64,000 bases of DNA from Blastomyces gilchristii SLH14081 (GCF_000003855.2 NW_003101671.1:345817-409816); one strand, 5' to 3'. Positions 23,288 to 36,200 are shown, numbered from the stretch's first letter. Numbers and translations are program-made. The notes: generated by a model not told the origin, from the letters alone.

Positions 23288-23659
23288 ATTATTATTATTA
23301 TTATTCTTCAATTATAGATGTATGCAGTCAGAGACTATAACATCTACCTGAGAACTTTTAGTTCTCAGGGTTTTTCCTATATCTGTAAAGTTAACTATTA
23401 TACATTCATCAATTTCAGATATGCAAAATCAGAAAATTTCAGCTCAGAATATAAAAACTGTTTACAAATTGCAGTGTTTTAACATCTTCTGATACTTTGA
23501 AATCATTTGACAATATCATGTCAAAGGAAAAGAGAACACAGTCTTAAAGATAGACACATTAAATAGATAGATAGAAAGAAATTAAAAGAAAAAGATAAAG
23601 TAAAGAGAGACTGTAACAAAACAAATTATTAAAAGATAGTATATAGCTGTTTTAACAGA

Positions 23660-26600
23660 CTATATCTGATTGATTTTCTTCTCTTCATATTCAGATATTT
23701 CTGAATTTAGTCATTTTCTTGTAGCTGCTTGAGTTTCTGATAGAAAGTCTATTAAGTATTTAATTCCTGTCTCAGTTGAGAATAAGAATCTCATATTTAA
23801 TTGATTTAAATTATACTTCTCTTTCAATCTGGCTCTGAGACCATTGTATAATGCACAGTGTATTACAATATGCTCAGAATTCTCATTTATATTGCAGAAT
23901 GAGCATTCTATTGAGTTAAATCTATCATCAAATCTTTGTATATAAGATTTGAAATAGTCATGTTCTAGTTTCAGCTGTATTATAGATGAGAATATTTTCT
24001 TTTTACATTTAATTGAACAGGATTTTCACTTAGATTTTGTTTCAAAGCTTGAATAATGTATACTCTTCTTTTGTTTCTGCCAGCTTTCATTTCACTTATC
24101 TAAACAAGATTCTTTTATTTTTCTCTTTATAAAAGACTAGAACATAATTTTTTAAATAGATCTGCTTAATTCTGCACCCTTTTCTGCAGCTAAATCAGCC
24201 AATTCATTGTCATGAATATTCATATAAGTAGGAACTCAGTGCAGATAAATTATCAGCTTTGATATTCTTCTCTTTTGAATTTTCAAAACAGAGTTTAAGA
24301 TCAGTTCAAGATTTATTTGATCATTATGAATCTGACTATTTCTAAGTCTTTTTAAAGCAGCTTGACTATCAGAGAATATTCATATCTCTTTCAAACTATT
24401 TCCTCTTTTATAAGATTTTATTTCAATGAGTTTGAAAGCTTTCACTATTATAAATAGTTCAGTATCAAAGACTTCAGATTCACAGTCTAGATTTCAGAAA
24501 TCTGAGATAAAATTGATATTATCTTCAGTATAAGTAATGTCTGTGTCTAATCTATTCAAATTCTTATTTTTTGAGTCATCTGAATAAATCAGAATAGAGT
24601 CTTTTATATTGATTGTAAAAATTCTCTTCAAATGCTGTTTATATTCTTTCTCTTTTAATAGTTTACTTATTTCTAAGTCTATAAGAGATTCAAGCTTTTC
24701 TCTTCAGAGAGATAACTTCTCATGATCAACTTTTTCAACATTTAAAGAAGAAAATTGATTTTTAATCAGAGAGCATAGTCTGTACAGTTGAGAAGACATT
24801 TTCTTTGAAGAATTATTTTCATTTCAATCAAGAAATCTATTTCAATTCAGTTCATTTTCAGAGTTCATTAATTGAAATGAAGAAGAGACACTTTCTCTGA
24901 TTATATGATTTGAGCTCATCTTTATAACTCTCAGAGTATAGTTCATACAGGTCTTTTTAAATCTATTAGTAGAAGAAGGAATTGAAGCTTCAATTTTCAT
25001 TGCTTTAATAAAAGATGATTTGAATGCTCTTAGAATTCTTCTTAAGACTCTGTTTTACAGACTTTGAAAGAGTTCAGTAAAATTTTCTTGATTATTTTAT
25101 TAAACTTAAACTTCATAATCAGCTACTGATGTAATACAGGCTATATATAACTGTCTCATAGCCTGGAAGAATAGACCTCTCTCTGTATTTAATAGTCTGA
25201 TTATGTTGTTCAATAGTCTTTCTATCTTGACAGTTCTTTGTTGAATGTAATATTTAAAATTCAACTTGAAGTTTAATCATACTCATAATCATTTGATATT
25301 AACACTGGGTTAAATCTCTCTATTTAAAAGAGTTAGAGATAGTTCTTTCTCATTGAATCTAGAAAGGAAATGAATTAACTTAGTTTTATTCATATTAAAT
25401 TGAATTTAATTAATATCTGTTCTAACAAAGATTTTCTTTGCAGCTTCTTCAATCACTTTTAAATTCTCTTTGATAGTTTTTGAGCTGTTGACTAGATCAA
25501 TATCATTCATATAACTTGAAAATTGCACTATTCTCATATTTCTATTTTTGAATAGATATGCAGTGTATATTGCAAATAAAATGAGTGAGATTAAAGATTC
25601 TTACAGTACTTCTATTTTTATCTCAGTCTTATCTTATTTCATTTTATCAAAGAAAAGTTGTATAATTCTTTTAGATATAAAACAGTTAACTCATTTTATT
25701 AGAGAAAGTGGCAGTTTTAACATCTTCAAAGTCTGAATTAACTTTGACTTTGAAACATGATCAAATGCTTCTTTTATATTAATAAAAACTGCAGTTGAGA
25801 CCAGATCTTCATACTTTACTATCTGAATATCATGAATAACTGAGAGAACAGTGTTAATTATAGAACACTATTTTCTATCTCTTATTTATTCACTGAATAA
25901 CAGAGAATTACTGATAGAGCTTATAAAAGATAGTTGAGTAGCTATTATCTTTTCTAAAACCTTTTCTAGACAGTTCAATAGAGATATTACTCTATATAAC
26001 TTAAGAATTGAAGTTTTTCTATTAGGTTTTATAAGAATCACTTCAGTGACTTCTCTTCAGCATTCAGAATGATATTCATTTTTCAAGAGATTGAAAAAGA
26101 GCTCAAAATATTCATTCTTTAAGTAGAAGTATGTATTTTGAATTATTAAGTGATTAATTGAATCAGGCCCTGCAGCAGTTTTAACTGAACCTGAGAAGAT
26201 AGCTGACTCTAATTCATCTTGAGTAAGATCAGGCCATTCTCAGTCATTTTTATTAATAAAGTTGAGAAGTGACATATTCTCTTTCTCTGAATCTGAATCT
26301 GATGAGTTTTGAAAGAGAGTTCTTATAAAAGCTTGACATTTTTTCTTAAAAGAGGTTGCTGTATATGATTCATTCTGAAACTTATATTCTAAGATTGGAA
26401 GTTTTGCTACACTTCTTATTTTAGTATAGTTAAAAGCTTTAAAAACTTTCTTTTCTTATGCTTCTTTAAGAAACTTATTTCAGCAGTCTGTTTTAGCTCT
26501 TTTAATATCTGAAAAATATTCATTTCTGACAGTTTTGAACTCTTTATCAGAAATTATATCATTCTTTCAATCTCTTCTAACAGTAGTCAATTATTATCTT

Positions 26601-26825
26601 TTAGATGTGATATTCTCATTTCATCAAGATTGTGAATACTCAGAAGACTTTCTCTTTGAAATATTGTCTTTAACACTTGCTAGAATAATAGATGTAATGA
26701 GCTTCACTCTATTTTCAAGCATTTCATTTGAGATATCTTGATCAGGATTTCAATATAACTCACTCTGTCTTTCAGATTTTAACAGTTTTAATACTTTCTT
26801 CAACTGTCTTTCAGTCAGCCTTTTC
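23660..26825 (-). pseudogene. LINE L2 ORF2 (RT and RNase H)
   Basis: Minus-strand relic of the LINE polyprotein. RNase H and the Cys/His C-terminus occupy about 23660-24800; RT follows, with the catalytic box mutated to YMND at 25502-25513. The upstream end runs into the unsequenced gap, which by comparison with L3 should contain the endonuclease. Stops are numerous. Confidence 0.82.
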
Positions 26826-27436
26826 NNNNNNNNNNNNNNNNNNNNNNNNNNNNNNNNNNNNNNNNNNNNNNNNNNNNNNNNNNNNNNNNNNNNNNNNNNN
26901 NNNNNNNNNNNNNNNNNNNNNNNNNNNNNNNNNNNNNNNNNNNNNNNNNNNNNNNNNNNNNNNNNNNNNNNNNNNNNNNNNNNNNNNNNNNNNNNNNNNN
27001 NNNNNNNNNNNNNNNNNNNNNNNNNNNNNNNNNNNNNNNNNNNNNNNNNNNNNNNNNNNNNNNNNNNNNNNNNNNNNNNNNNNNNNNNNNNNNNNNNNNN
27101 NNNNNNNNNNNNNNNNNNNNNNNNNNNNNNNNNNNNNNNNNNNNNNNNNNNNNNNNNNNNNNNNNNNNNNNNNNNNNNNNNNNNNNNNNNNNNNNNNNNN
27201 NNNNNNNNNNNNNNNNNNNNNNNNNNNNNNNNNNNNNNNNNNNNNNNNNNNNNNNNNNNNNNNNNNNNNNNNNNNNNNNNNNNNNNNNNNNNNNNNNNNN
27301 NNNNNNNNNNNNNNNNNNNNNNNNNNNNNNNNNNNNNNNNNNNNNNNNNNNNNNNNNNNNNNNNNNNNNNNNNNNNNNNNNNNNNNNNNNNNNNNNNNNN
27401 NNNNNNNNNNNNNNNNNNNNNNNNNNNNNNNNNNNN
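26826..27436. other. Assembly gap (611 N)
   Basis: 611 undetermined bases inside LINE L2. The corresponding interval in L3 is 34921-36046, which is about 620 bp once the MITE at 35079-35584 is removed. The gap size is therefore about right, and the missing sequence is predicted to be the LINE endonuclease region with no MITE. Confidence 0.95.
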
Positions 27437-27602
27437 TGACATATTTTTGCTCAGCATCAAAATTCAGCTTCTGAAGCAGTATAAAATTAACCTTTTATTC
27501 AAATGCAATTTGAAGACAAGAATAAATACAATTTGAGTTTCTATTCACATTATTTTGAATAAATGTGATTTTTGAAGAGTTTTTAAACTTTTTTTGTTGT
27601 TT

Positions 27603-28046
27603 TTATTGTATATACAGAATGATAGAGTTTTCAAAGAAGGATGACTCAATTGAAGCTATAACTGATTTTTGAACTTTAATATCAGTCATTAACTGAGAAA
27701 AGAACTGCTGATTAATTTCATTTCTGATTCTGAAAATGAGATTTGAGTTTAGCTTGTTTCTTTGTAGAATATTCTGATTTGAGACTTTGAGAATAAGTCT
27801 TCTATTTCTGATGATTTGAAAGTTTTTCTCTTTTTGCATTTTTTTCTTTACTTTTCTATGAATAGAAGTATGAGCAGTACTCTTCTCAGTTTTCTCAGGA
27901 TTTTGAGCAGGTTTTGAGACAGCAGATTTAGAGATAGCAGATTTAGCTGCTTGAGTATATATTTTCTTCTGATTCAAAGAAGAAGAAGAAGTAGAAAAAA
28001 AAGAAGAGTAAGATAAAGAGTCAGTGATTATACCACAAATTTTCAA
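27603..28046 (-). pseudogene. LINE L2 ORF1 (gag-like), C-terminally deleted
   Basis: A 147-codon minus-strand frame. The N-terminal half is Ser/Lys/Ala-rich (KAAKSA-type repeats and a basic KVKKKMQKEK stretch). The second half resembles the conserved part of fungal LINE ORF1 proteins (RNRRLILKVSNQ, then FSQLMTDIKVQKSVIASI). In L3 the protein would continue into CCHC-type zinc knuckles (about 36650-36760). Here a 928-bp deletion joins it directly to sequence upstream of ORF2, so nucleic-acid binding knuckles are absent. Unusually free of stops for this region. Confidence 0.65.
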
Positions 28047-29845
28047 TGTTTTTTAAACTGCGTTTGAAATTCTAAGTTTGAACTTGATCATCTTCAGTAG
28101 TTATCTAGTCTGAGTATGAAGAATTAATAGAACTTCTTTATTTATCTCACTCAGACACTGCTTTTCAAAAATCTTGCTTACTTTTTCAAGTTTCTGTATT
28201 TCAAGAACTTGTCATTTCTCTATTTCTTCTTTCTTTCTTCTCTTCAGAATTTCAATCTCAGAAATAGCATTTGAGAAAGCATCTTTTTTCACATCAACTG
28301 AGTGTATTTTTGAACTCATTATTCTCACTCAATGAAAAGTTGATCAGACTGCTTTAATTAAGATATTTATTAAACTCTTTTGAATTGAAAAGTTAATCAG
28401 ACTGTTTCAATTAAGAGATTTCTAAGTTTGTTATCAATTGAAAAGTTGATCAGACTGTTTCAAAAGAAGAATAAAAGACTTTTGTATATAAAACACCTGA
28501 TTTTTTTCACACTAGTTCAGTAACTAGGTTAGATTTTTGAAGAGAATCTAATAAACTAAAATTGATTTTTGAGATAAATCAATAAAATCTTTACAATCTC
28601 TTTCTTGAGATACAGTGAGGAAAAGTATAATATCAATTAATAATAAATCAGATAATATGACAGTTTTTGAGAGAAAAACTAACAAAAAATAAATCAATTT
28701 TTTGCAGAGAAATTGATTAAAACTATTCAATTTTATTCTAAATCATTTAATTCTTCTCACACAACAAGTGTGTAACTCAAATCAGTTAATAAAGAGTGTA
28801 AAAAAGAATTAAGTATTATTGAAAGCTCTTCAGTTACTGAAAAAGTAATTCTTACTTAAAAGAATATGAAATTATAACAGAAAACAGCTCTGTTTTTAAT
28901 TCTTTATAAGAATATTGTATAAAACTCAGAGAAAAACATCTTAATTTTTCAAGAGAAGTAAAAAACTATTTCTAAGATCTTTTTTTTTTGCATTAACTGC
29001 TGCAGAAGAATGAGATAGAAACTGCTAAAATATTCACTACTGTATATTCTCTATCAAGACTTTCTCTCTTCAGAGTCTTGATATTATAGAGAATATAAGT
29101 CTGTTTCTATATAATAATATAAATATTGTCAGCGGGATGCAGAGGAACTGGTTATTTATATCTCAAAATAGAAGACTTTGTCAATGATTATATCAATATA
29201 GAGTTAATTCTCAAATTCAATAGAAATCTAGTATTGCTGTTCTCAATCTCTTGCAGAATCTATTGAATATTGAGACATTAAAACTAGATTTAATATATCT
29301 CACTGTGCAGGGATTAAAGACTCAGTCAGATCTTGAAGTATACTGATTTTATAGTTGTTGATATACTGTTGACTTATTGTCTGCTGATTATGTATCAAAT
29401 ACTGTTGCTGAGGTATCTTTTTGTATTTTTCTGACAGAGATGAGCCAGATTGAAAAGGGTGATACAAGGATGAGACTTGGTGTTGATGTTTTGAAACATC
29501 AAAGATGGACAGGGTTTTCACAGAGATCACTTCTCAGATATCTTCACAATTACAGATCAGAGATCTTCCAAAATCAAGAAGATTGGCACATATGGCTAGG
29601 TCTCTTCACCTTACAATTTGCATGGCAATTTGGCCCGGGGTTGTGGTGTGATAGGGGTAAATGGGGGATAATCCCACACAGGAGTTTCAAACAACATCTG
29701 GTTCACATTTGACTGGATATCTCCACCACCACATGAAGTATGCAGTCAGCGATGGGGTCAAAATGCTTGTATGATTGAGGACTTTTCAATGAATCTATCA
29801 GCGGGTTCTTATTCAAAAAATCGAGTGAGTTCATGATGAAATGCT
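28047..29845 (-). other. 5' leader of LINE L2
   Basis: Non-coding 5' region of the LINE, also present at 37871-39517 in L3. It includes a 54-bp direct repeat, about 2.5 units of GAAAAGTTGATCAGACTG..., at 28333-28465. Near the 5' end is a G-rich block on the plus strand (about 29610-29820, with GGCCCGGGG, GGGG and GGGGG runs) that has kept GG/CC while flanking sequence lost them. The block may hold the LINE promoter. Confidence 0.55.
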
Positions 29846-30947
29846 CATATCTGAATTGATAATAATATAAGATCTTAGTATAATCAGAGATATAATAATA
29901 TTCTTCTCTTTAAGAGTATAGTTCTGATACTTTTAAGATTATTAAATTAGAAATTATCTTTGTTATATAGTAATAGTTATTAACTGATTTAATAGTATAT
30001 ATACTGTATATAATATAAAGAAATAGATGAGTTTCTCTGCTGACTGTGTAAATCTTCTTTTCTTATCTCTATTTAAATTAAATATATGATAAGTGAATTT
30101 CTTATATATTGATTTAAAATGTGGAAAATATAGTTAATAAGTAACTTACAGATCTCTCATTATATTCTGTTCTATGTATAAAATTCTCTGTAAAAATAAT
30201 GTATTTTAGAGATAAAGTTAACAGTAATAACAGAATTCTTTTGAAAAGATTTTCTTCTCTTATAACACATTTTTCTTCTCTCTCTCTCATTTATAATATT
30301 GAGTGTATAAATGCATTATTCTTAAAAGATAATAAGAGGCTTATTCTGATACTTTTTAGTAATTAAATGTCTTTATAATGCAGCTGCAGCCTCTGTGACT
30401 GTTAAGAAAGTCAGATTGAAGATAGAGACAGTAATGTTAATAAACTATAAAAGCACTGCTCTTATTATTATATCTTCTTTCTCTTCTTCTTCTTCTACTT
30501 CTCTTACAGCTGTGATAATAGAAGCTGTGTCTTGTAGTAAGATGTTATCTCTTCTGTTAATTAGTTTATCAGTGATTAGTTCTTTTTCTATTCTTCTTAT
30601 CACTATTATAACACTGTCTTCTCTCTTAATTAACACAGTAATGTATGACTCTGTGTCATTATTTAAAGAGAATCTTGAAAAGAGCTTGATTTTAAAAACA
30701 GTAGCTTAGAGAAGTTCAATCTGTAATTCTTCTCTTATAATATATCTGAGTTCTGCTCAGAATACTGCTGAGTTGAGTTCACAGAGTCTTATAATTTCTT
30801 TATCTTCTCTCTATAAGAAGGCTTCAGTGCAGTCTCTAGTCAGTATTATTATATACTTATACTATACTAAGTAGCTGAAGAAAGAAGAAATTCTGTATAC
30901 TTATCTCTTCTCTTACTCTCATTATTTCTGTTATATTTATAACAATA
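29846..30947. other. AT-rich relic DNA of unknown origin
   Basis: Not matched to any of the window's repeat families. One plus-strand frame (30395-30709) gives a Ser/Ile/Leu-rich hydrophobic product and readable text on either side, but no motif is recognised and base composition alone can produce it. Probably a heavily mutated older repeat, since it is the target of the SINE-like insertion that follows. Confidence 0.5.
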
Positions 30948-30960
30948 ACTTCTGTCTTTC

Positions 30961-31337
30961 ACCCTGATGATCAAATGATTAATGCAGTCACCTGATAGTA
31001 TCTTGACATGGAAAATCAATATGCATGAGTTCAAAACTCACAGAGAATACATTAAATCCAGAAGTCAAGTATCTCAGGTTTCTAATAAATACAGAGATGT
31101 GTAAATCTCTTCAATGAATTACTCTATGTTTCTGAGCTGAAAAGTTATTATTATATGTATCTAATTATCACTTCTTTGTATTTTTCTATGTTCTTGTTAT
31201 CTTGATATGATCTCAATATCTGTATTTCCTTCTGTATAATTAACACTTGATCTGTATTTAATATCACACAAGAACTCATTATAAGCTTCACTTGTATATA
31301 AGTATAATGAAAGAATAATAATAATAATAATAATAAT
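30961..31337 (+). mobile_element. tRNA-derived SINE-like element S1
   Basis: 377-bp insertion flanked by a 13-bp direct repeat ACTTCTGTCTTTC (30948-30960 and 31338-31350). The 5' end carries RNA polymerase III-type internal promoter motifs: box A-like TGATCAAATGATTAA (30968-30982), which is what TGGCCGAGTGGTTAA of Ser/Leu-type tRNAs becomes after GG/CC/CG loss, and box B-like GAGTTCAAAACTC (31027-31039) in a T-arm hairpin. Their 59-nt spacing suits a long-variable-arm tRNA. The 3' end is GAAAGAATAATAAT..., like the GAAGAATAATAAT tail of the local LINE. This is standard SINE layout: tRNA head, body, LINE-like tail, target duplication. Confidence 0.75.
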
Positions 31338-31756
31338 ACTTCTGTCTTTCTATAAGTATTAACTACTTTATAAGAAGATATTATTATTATTATTATTATT
31401 ATTCTTCAATTATAGATGTATGCAGTCAGAGACTATGACATCTACCTGAGAACTAAAAGTTCTCAGAGTTTTTCCTATATCTATAAAGTTAACTATTATA
31501 CATTCACCAATTTCAGATATGCAAAATCAGAAAATTCCAGCTTAGAATATAAAAACTGTTTATAAATTGCAGTATTTTAACATCTTCTGATACTTTGAAA
31601 TCATTTGACATGATAAAAGAAAAGAGAACACAGTCTTAAAGATAGACACATTAAGTAGATAGATAGAAAAGAATAGAAAGAAAAAAGTAAAGTAAAATAA
31701 AGAGAGACTGTAATGAAATAAATTATTAAAAGATAGTATATAGCTGTTTTAACAGA

Positions 31757-34700
31757 CTATATCTGATCAATTTTCTCCTCTTCATGTTCAGATATTTCTG
31801 AATTCAGTCATTTTCTTATAGCTGCTTAAGTTTCTGATAGAAAGTCTATTAAGTATTTAATTCCTGTCTCAATTGAGAATAAGAATCTCATATTTAATTG
31901 ATTTACATCATACTTCTCTTTCAATCTGACTCTGAGACTGTTGTATAATACACAGTACATTTTCATATACTCAGAATTCTCATTTGTATTGCAGAATGAG
32001 CATTCTATTGAATCAAATCTATCATCAAATCTTTATATATAAGATTTAAAATAGCCATGTTCTAATTTCAGCTGTATTATAGATGAGAATATTTTCTTTT
32101 TACATTTAATTGAATAAGATTTTCACTTAGGTTTTGTTTCAAAGCTTGAATAATGTATACTCTTCTTTTGTTTCTGCCAGCTTTCATTTCACTTATCTAA
32201 ACAAGAGTCTTTTATTTTTCTCTTTATAAAAGATCAGAATATAATTTTTTGAATAGATCTGCGTAATTCTGAACCTTTTTTTATAGCTGAATCAGCCAAT
32301 TCATTGTCATGAATATTCATATGAGTAGAAACTCAGTGCAGATGAATTATTAGCTTTGATGTTCTTCTCTTTTGAATTTTTAAAATGAAGTTTAAGATCA
32401 GTTCAAGATTCATTTAATCATTATAAATCTGACTATTTCTAAGTCTTTTTAAAGCAGCTTGACTATCAGAGAATATTCATATCTCTTTCAAACTATTTTC
32501 TCTCTTATAAGATTTTATTTCACTAAGTTTGAAAGATTTCACTATTACAAATAGTTCAGTGTCAAAGACTTCAGATTCACAGTCTAAATTTCAGAAATCT
32601 GAGATAAAATTAATATTATCTTTAGTATAAGCAATGTCTGTGTCTAATCTATTCAAATTCTCATTTTTTGAGTTCTCTGAATAAATTAGAATAGAGTCTT
32701 CTATATTGATTGTAGAAATTCTCTTCAAATGCTGTTCATATTCTTTCTCTTTAGATAGTTCACTTATTTGCAAGTCTATAAGAGATTCAAGCTTTTCTCT
32801 TCAGAGAGAGAACTTCTCATGATCAACTTTTTCAATATTTAAAGAAGAAAATTGATTTTTAATCAGTGAGTATAGTCTGTACAGTTGAGAAGACATTTTC
32901 TTTAAAGAATTATTTTCATTTCAATCAAGAAATCTATTTCAATCCAGTTCATTTCCAGAGTTCATTGATAGAAATGAAGAAGAGACTCTTTCTCTAATTA
33001 TATAATTTAAGCTTATCTTTATAACTCTCAGAGCATAGTTCATACAGGCCTTTTTAAATCTAATAGTAGGAGAAGGAATTCAAGCTTCAATTTTCATTGC
33101 TTTAATAGAAGATGATTTGAATGCTCTTAGAATTCTTCTCAAAGATCTGTTTTACAGACTTTGAAAGAGATCAGTGAAATTTTCTTGATTATTTCATCAA
33201 ACTTGAACTTCATAATCAGCTACTGAGATAATACAGACTATATATAACTATCTCATAGTCTGAAAGAATAGACCTCTCTCTGTATTTAATAGTCTGATAA
33301 TGTTGTTTAATAGTCTTTCTACCTTGATAGTTCTTTATTGAATATAATATTTAAAATTCAACTTGGAGTTTAATCATACTTCTAATCATTTGACATTTAA
33401 ACTGAGTTTAATCTCTCTATTTAAAAGAGTTAGAGATAGTTCTTTCTCATTGAATCTAGAAATGAAATGAATTAACTCAGTTTTATTCATACTAAATTGA
33501 ATTTGATTAATATCTGCTCTGACAAAGATTTTCTTTACAGCTTTTTCAATCACTTTCAAATTCTCTTTGATAGTTTTTCAGCTGTAGACTAGATCAATAT
33601 TATCTATATAACTCAGAGATTACACTATTTTCATATTTCTATCTTTGAATAGATATACAGTGTATATTACAAATAAAATGAGTGAGACTGAAGATTCTTG
33701 CAGCACTTCTATTTTTATCTCAGTCTTGTCTTATTTTATTTTATCAAAGAAAAGTTGTATAATTCTTTTAGATATAAAACAGTTGACTTATTTTATTAGA
33801 GAAAGTGACAGTTTTAACATCTTCAAAGTCTGAATTAACTTTGACTTTGAAACATAATCAAATGCTTCTTTTATATTAATAAAAACTGCAGTTGAGACCA
33901 GATCTTCATATTTTACTATTTGAATATTATAAACAACTGAGAGAACAGTGTCAATTATAGAACATTGTTTTCTATCTCTCATTTATTCACTGAATAAAAG
34001 AGAGTTATTAATAGAGCTTATAAAAGATAGTTGAGTAGCTATTATCTTTTTCAAAACCTTTTCTAGACAGTTTAATAGAGATATTACTCTATATGACTTA
34101 GAAATTGAAGTTTTTCTATTAGATTTTATAAGAATCACTTCAGTGACTTCTCTCCAGCATTCAGAATGATATTCATTTTTCAAGAGATTGAAAAAGAGCT
34201 CAAAATATTCATTCTTTAAGTAGGAATATGTATTTTGAATAATTAAGTGATTAATTGAATCAGGCCCTGTAGCAGTTTTAACAGAACTTGAGAAGATAGC
34301 TAACTCTAATTCATCTTATGTAAGATCAGGTCATTCTCAGTCATTTTTATTAATAAAGTTGAGAAGTGATATATTCTCTTTCTCTGAATCTGAATCTGAT
34401 GAGTTTTGAAAGAGAGTTCTTATAAAAGCTTGACATTTTTCCTTAAAAGAGTTTGCTGTATATGATTCAATCTGAAACTTATATTCTAAGATTGGAAGTT
34501 TTGTTACACTTCTTATTTTAGTATAGTTAAAAGCTTTAAAAACTTTCTTTGCTTATGCTTCTTCAAGAAACTTATTTCAGCAGTCTGTTTTAGCTCTTTT
34601 AATATCTGAAAAATATTCATTTCTGACAGCTTTGAACTCTTTATCAGATATTACATCATTCTTTCAATCTCTTCTAGAAGTAGCTAATTCTTTTCTTTTA

Positions 34701-36200
34701 GATAAGATATTCTCATTTCATCAAGATTTTGAATACTTAGAAGATTTTCTCTTTGAAATATTATCTCTAACAGTTGTTAGAATAATAGATGTAATAAGCT
34801 TCACTCTATTCTTAAGCATTTCATTTGAGATATCTTGATCAGAATTTCAATATAGCTCACTCTGTCTTTCAGATTTTAACAGTTTTATACTTTCTTCAAC
34901 TGCTTTTTAATCAGCTTTTTGAAAGTTAAACTGATTGGAGAGAAGAGGGTTTTCACTCATTTATTTTTCACTCAGTTTAATATTAAATTGAATAATCTAA
35001 TGACCTGATTCTGATGTCTCATTTGAATCAATAAATTAGTTTACAAGTCTTTTTTCTATTAGATTTTATGACATGAAGTAGACTGGCCGCCGGGACCATG
35101 AATTTCATATTTGATCTCATTTGATCTGATCTCATACATTTCTTGGCGTGAATCCCGCTGGGACTAGTTATTAAAAAAACATGCAAAGTGACTATATATA
35201 AGATCTTAAAATGAAACCATGACTTGAAAAAAATGAGAAAGTGATCTCATTTGATCTCATTTAGTCCGATTCTTGGCATAAAGTTACTATTTTTAGACAT
35301 TTTAAGGTTTATTTTAGACTATTTTTACTTTTTTAAAAAGTAACGCTTTTTGGTAACACTCAAATGAGATTTAAAGTCATTTAAAGCAATAAAAATAATT
35401 TAAATTGAGAAGTGGAAATCATAATCTCATTTGAAAAATGTGACAAGAGTAGACAGTAAGTCTCACTGAGACACTATGAGACTACTATCTAATGTTAAAA
35501 CCGTGTAATGAGATCGGTTGAATTGGTAATGAAACTATCAAAAAATCTGGTCCTGGTCTCAGACACGGTCACACGGTCAGTCTAATATGAAGATTAGATA
35601 TATAATAGATTTTTGTTTCATGTCTTTTCTAAAGAATTTTTGTTAATCTGACTTATTAACTAAATCTATTAAATGCTCAAAGATTCATTCAATCAGATTA
35701 TCAGCTCTTACTACTCTCTTGCATTCTGAATTTCATCAGAGATAATATGCATTGAAATCTCCTACAATTATAGAGTTTCTTAATGAAGTTATGTTCAGAA
35801 ATTCTCTATCAATTGTTCAGATATTGTTATTTTCCTTCAATAACTTTTCATTATAGATATTTATAAGCTATATAGTATCAAACTCATTCTCTTTATCTAT
35901 AATATCACTTATCAGAATATCAGGGTCAGACATGATATCAAATCTTAGATTAAATTGATATCTTGATCTCTTTCTTTCATACATCACTACTCTTGACTTT
36001 ATCTCAGACTTTTGAGATAGAAAACAGTAGTAGCTTGAATGAGAAATAATGTATTTTTACTCAGTATTAAAATTCAGTTCCTGAAGCAGTATAAAATCAA
36101 CTTTTTATTCAAATTCAATTTGAAGACAAGAATAAATACAATTTAAGTTTCTATTCACATTATTTTGAATAAATGTGATTTTTGAAGAGTTTTTAAACTT
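31757..36200 (-). pseudogene. LINE L3 ORF2 (endonuclease-RT-RNase H)
   Basis: Minus-strand polyprotein relic, natural stop near 31757. From the N-terminus: endonuclease with the GDFNA box of APE-type nucleases at 35748-35762; RT with motif A AFDYV at 33852-33866 and catalytic box YIDN (from YVDD) at 33599-33610; RNase H with the DSILIYS and TDIAYTKD region (about 32590-32770); and a C-terminal Cys/His motif near 31950. MITE C splits it between endonuclease and RT. Numerous TGA stops and the altered catalytic Asp show it is inactive. Confidence 0.85.
35079..35584 (+). mobile_element. 506-bp hAT-like MITE, copy C
   Basis: Same 506-bp unit, with flanks ACATGAAG (35071-35078) and ATATGAAG (35585-35592). 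These are an 8-bp duplication differing by one C-to-T change, direct evidence that the mutational process acted after insertion. The left end keeps GGCCGCCGGGACC, while internal GG/CC pairs are partly lost (GGTCCC has become GATCTC). Confidence 0.9.

Larger units (their letters stand above)
23288..29845 (-). mobile_element. LINE copy L2, near full length with internal deletion and assembly gap
   Basis: Minus-strand LINE with its tail at 23288 ((ATT)n then CTTCAATTATAG) and a 5' end near 29845, the same 5' boundary as in L3. Order from 3' to 5': 3' UTR, ORF2 (stop 23660-23662), assembly gap, ORF1 and a 5' leader. Relative to L3 it lacks 928 bp covering the ORF1 C-terminus and the ORF1/ORF2 junction. 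It starts directly in Gypsy-2 copy 1. Confidence 0.88.

Noticed and set aside
26728..27474. Long open frames of 236-248 codons on both strands
   Set aside because: They are open only because they run through 611 undetermined bases.
30395..30709. 104-codon hydrophobic plus-strand frame as a membrane protein gene
   Set aside because: Ile/Leu/Ser-rich composition is what AT-rich, CG-depleted DNA gives in this frame; no start context, no homologous copy in the window and an antisense frame is open too.
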